Source: Gemmatimonadaceae bacterium
GTDB taxonomy: Bacteria > Gemmatimonadota > Gemmatimonadetes > Gemmatimonadales > Gemmatimonadaceae
Length of the DNA stretch: 64,000 nucleotides
Assembly (NCBI GenBank): GCA_035633115.1
Contig: DASQFN010000047.1
Coordinates: 372,001 to 436,000, forward strand
Direction: 5' to 3'
The notes beneath the pieces were generated by a model. It saw nothing but the letters and a program-made list of their open reading frames with translations, made no database searches and was not told the origin of the DNA. This document shows, in pieces, positions 62,393 through 64,000 of the stretch. A program made the translations under genes and the position numbers. Within the stretch, counting starts at the first letter, position 1. Each line of letters opens with the position of its first letter.

Positions 62393-63378
62393 AGCGGCCT
62401 ATCGCGGCGGTGGTGGGCACCGGTCGAGGCGTTCCCGAAGGCGTGATGACGAATCACGACTTCGCAGCCATCGGAATCGAGACGTCGCACGAGTGGATTG
62501 TCGAGCGGTCGGGGATCGTCGAGCGCCGCATCGCCCGCAACGGCGAGACGACATGTTCGATGGCTGCAGACGCCGCACGGAAAGCCATGGAGCGCGCCAA
62601 CGTCCACCCCGGACAGCTCGACACCATCATTCTCAGTACAGCCACGCCCGACCGCCTGCTGCCTTCGACTGCCGTCGATCTTCAAGCCGAGCTCGGCGCA
62701 GGCCGCGCCGCTGCTTTCGATATTGGAGCTGCGTGTGCGGGCTGGCTCTACGCGATGACCGTGGCCGAAGGGATGATTACCTCTGGAACGTCCGAGACGG
62801 TTCTCGTCGTAGGCGCCGAGAAGATGAGCGCAATCGTCGACTGGAAGGATCGAGCGACGTGCGTTCTCTTCGGAGACGGGGCCGGCGCGGCGATTCTCCA
62901 GCGCGCGAAAACGGGCAAGGGAATTCTCTCTGCCTACATGCGGAGTGACGGAAAACTCGCCGACCTGCTGTATCGCCCCGCGGGCGGGGCGACAAATCAG
63001 TTCTCGCAGCAGGTGCTCGACGAGCGTACCCACTACGTGCGGATGGCCGGGAGGGAGGTTTTCAAACACGCGGTCAGGTCGATGTCCGATGCTGCTGACC
63101 GTGCTCTCGACGCGGCAAGATTGACCGGTGACGACATTGACCTTCTGATTCCGCATCAGGCCAACGTCCGCATCATCGAAGCGACTGCCAAGCACTCCGG
63201 CATTCCCATGGAAAAGGTCTACGTCAATGTCGACCGCTTCGGCAACACGTCGTCGGCGTCGATTCCAATCGCTATCGACGAAGCAATCGAGCGCGGTCAG
63301 ATTCACGAAGGAAGCACCGTCCTTCTTGTCGCTTTCGGCGCCGGCTTCACCTGGGCGTCGATGATAATCCGCTTCTAG
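62389..63378 (+). CDS. fabH: 3-oxoacyl-ACP synthase III (FabH)
   Basis: Starts fatty-acid synthesis by joining acetyl-CoA and malonyl-ACP. The 329-residue product has the catalytic triad: Cys in GAACAGWLYAM near 113, His in IPHQANVRI near 255, Asn in GNTSSASIP near 285. The GTG start overlaps plsX. It is followed 3 bases later by fabD. Family member FabH-like enzymes of secondary pathways are excluded by operon context. Confidence 0.95.
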   Translation: MKRPIAAVVGTGRGVPEGVMTNHDFAAIGIETSHEWIVERSGIVERRIARNGETTCSMAADAARKAMERANVHPGQLDTIILSTATPDRLLPSTAVDLQAELGAGRAAAFDIGAACAGWLYAMTVAEGMITSGTSETVLVVGAEKMSAIVDWKDRATCVLFGDGAGAAILQRAKTGKGILSAYMRSDGKLADLLYRPAGGATNQFSQQVLDERTHYVRMAGREVFKHAVRSMSDAADRALDAARLTGDDIDLLIPHQANVRIIEATAKHSGIPMEKVYVNVDRFGNTSSASIPIAIDEAIERGQIHEGSTVLLVAFGAGFTWASMIIRF

Positions 63379-63381
63379 AAG

Positions 63382-64000
63382 GTGGACGTCGTCCTTCTGT
63401 TCCCCGGCCAGGGTTCGCAAAAGCCCGGGATGGGTAAGGATCTCGCAGAGGAGTTTCCGGAGGCGCGCCGGGTTTTCGAGGAGGTCGACGAAGCTCTCGG
63501 CTTCTCGCTCAGCAAGCTCTGCTTCGAGGGCCCGGCCGAAGAGCTGACGCTGACGCACAACGCGCAGCCGGCGCTGCTTGCACACGGGGCCGCAGCGTGG
63601 AGTGTCGTTCGGAATCGGATCGGAAGCGCGGTCTGCGCCGCCGCGGGCCACTCACTCGGCGAGCACACCGCCTACCACGCCGCCGACGCGACGACGCTCG
63701 CGGATGCGGTGAGACTGGTTCGCCGGCGCGGACAGCTCATGTACGAGGAGGGGCTCAACCGGCCCGGCGCGATGGCAGCTGTTCTCGGCAAGCTCGAGCA
63801 GACCATCGAATCACTTTGCGAGCAGGCAAGCCGCACTTCGGGAGTCGTCGTACCCGCGAACTACAATACGGAGGAGCAGATCGTCGTGTCCGGCGAAGTG
63901 AGTGGAGTTGAGCGCGTAATGGCGCTGGCAAAGGAGGCGGGTGCGAAGCGCGCAGTTCGTCTTCCAGTGAGCGGTGCGTTTCATTCGCCATTGATGAAGC
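63382..64000 (+). CDS. fabD: Malonyl-CoA:ACP transacylase (FabD), 3' end beyond window
   Basis: Loads malonyl groups onto acyl carrier protein. A GTG start at 63382 (VDVVLLFPGQGSQKPGMG) opens a frame that stays open to the window edge, 206 codons of about 310. The catalytic Ser91 is in GHSLGEH and the His201 in GAFHSPLM; the oxyanion Gln is in PGQGSQ. It follows fabH by 3 bases. Only the C-terminal third is missing. Confidence 0.94.
   Translation, partial: MDVVLLFPGQGSQKPGMGKDLAEEFPEARRVFEEVDEALGFSLSKLCFEGPAEELTLTHNAQPALLAHGAAAWSVVRNRIGSAVCAAAGHSLGEHTAYHAADATTLADAVRLVRRRGQLMYEEGLNRPGAMAAVLGKLEQTIESLCEQASRTSGVVVPANYNTEEQIVVSGEVSGVERVMALAKEAGAKRAVRLPVSGAFHSPLMK

Overview
The window is one continuous, gene-dense piece of a GC-rich (roughly 60-65 %) bacterial chromosome. 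It holds mostly core housekeeping genes. The style (many GTG/TTG starts, 1-11 base stop/start overlaps, a TonB-plug-like barrel protein, RND efflux, paired secreted amidohydrolases, a Ser/Thr-kinase remnant, a 14-gene Complex I operon) fits a Gram-negative, aerobic soil-type bacterium. My best guess is Gemmatimonadota. That is an inference from general character, because no 16S rRNA or other decisive marker is present.

Layout. 1-1650: edge of an unknown minus-strand gene, then rplU-rpmA (ribosomal L21/L27) and a small Ser-rich protein. 1717-5286 (minus strand): a glycerophosphodiester phosphodiesterase and two secreted amidohydrolase-fold proteins, one of which has lost its metal ligands. 5373-7160: ECF sigma factor, zinc-finger anti-sigma factor and a Spy-like periplasmic protein. 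7269-13292: tRNA-Leu(CAA), then a tripartite RND efflux operon (outer-membrane channel, lipoprotein adaptor, inner-membrane pump), followed by a broken protein kinase. 13927-18472: icd, pepA and an outer-membrane plug/barrel protein. 18509-25022: yicC-gmk-rpoZ-coaBC-udg-dnaB-radA. 25019-33383: ispD, tsaC-like, a low-molecular-weight phosphatase, aroE, comF-like, gap-pgk-tpiA, secG, carA. 33535-36564: an HU/IHF-type protein, moaD-moaE-moaA, mdh.

36565-38790 is the most unusual part. After the terminator behind mdh comes a gene-poor leader of about 350 bases that contains a clear cyclic-di-GMP-I (GEMM) riboswitch. It sits directly in front of the ribosome binding site of a secreted subtilisin-type protease with a long Pro-Ala stalk and a C-terminal PKD domain. 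This suggests that c-di-GMP directly controls an extracellular protease.

38791-54004: dcd on the minus strand, then nuoA-nuoN in canonical order with overlapping genes. 54001-64000: phosphohexomutase, a short UPF0182 membrane protein, carbamate kinase, sucCD, ndk, and the yceD-rpmF-plsX-fabH-fabD lipid-synthesis cluster, cut by the window edge inside fabD.

Together the genes cover TCA-cycle steps (icd, mdh, sucCD), lower glycolysis (gap, pgk, tpiA), respiration (Complex I), molybdopterin, coenzyme A, isoprenoid and fatty-acid synthesis, DNA replication and repair, and envelope functions. I see no prophage, insertion sequence with a transposase, CRISPR array, defence island or secondary-metabolite cluster. 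The non-standard elements are the riboswitch-protease unit, a 228-bp hairpin-type repeat at 31448-31675, the kinase remnant, the metal-site-less amidohydrolase, a tRNA terminator hairpin that contains the tolC-like start codon, and a few short duplications.
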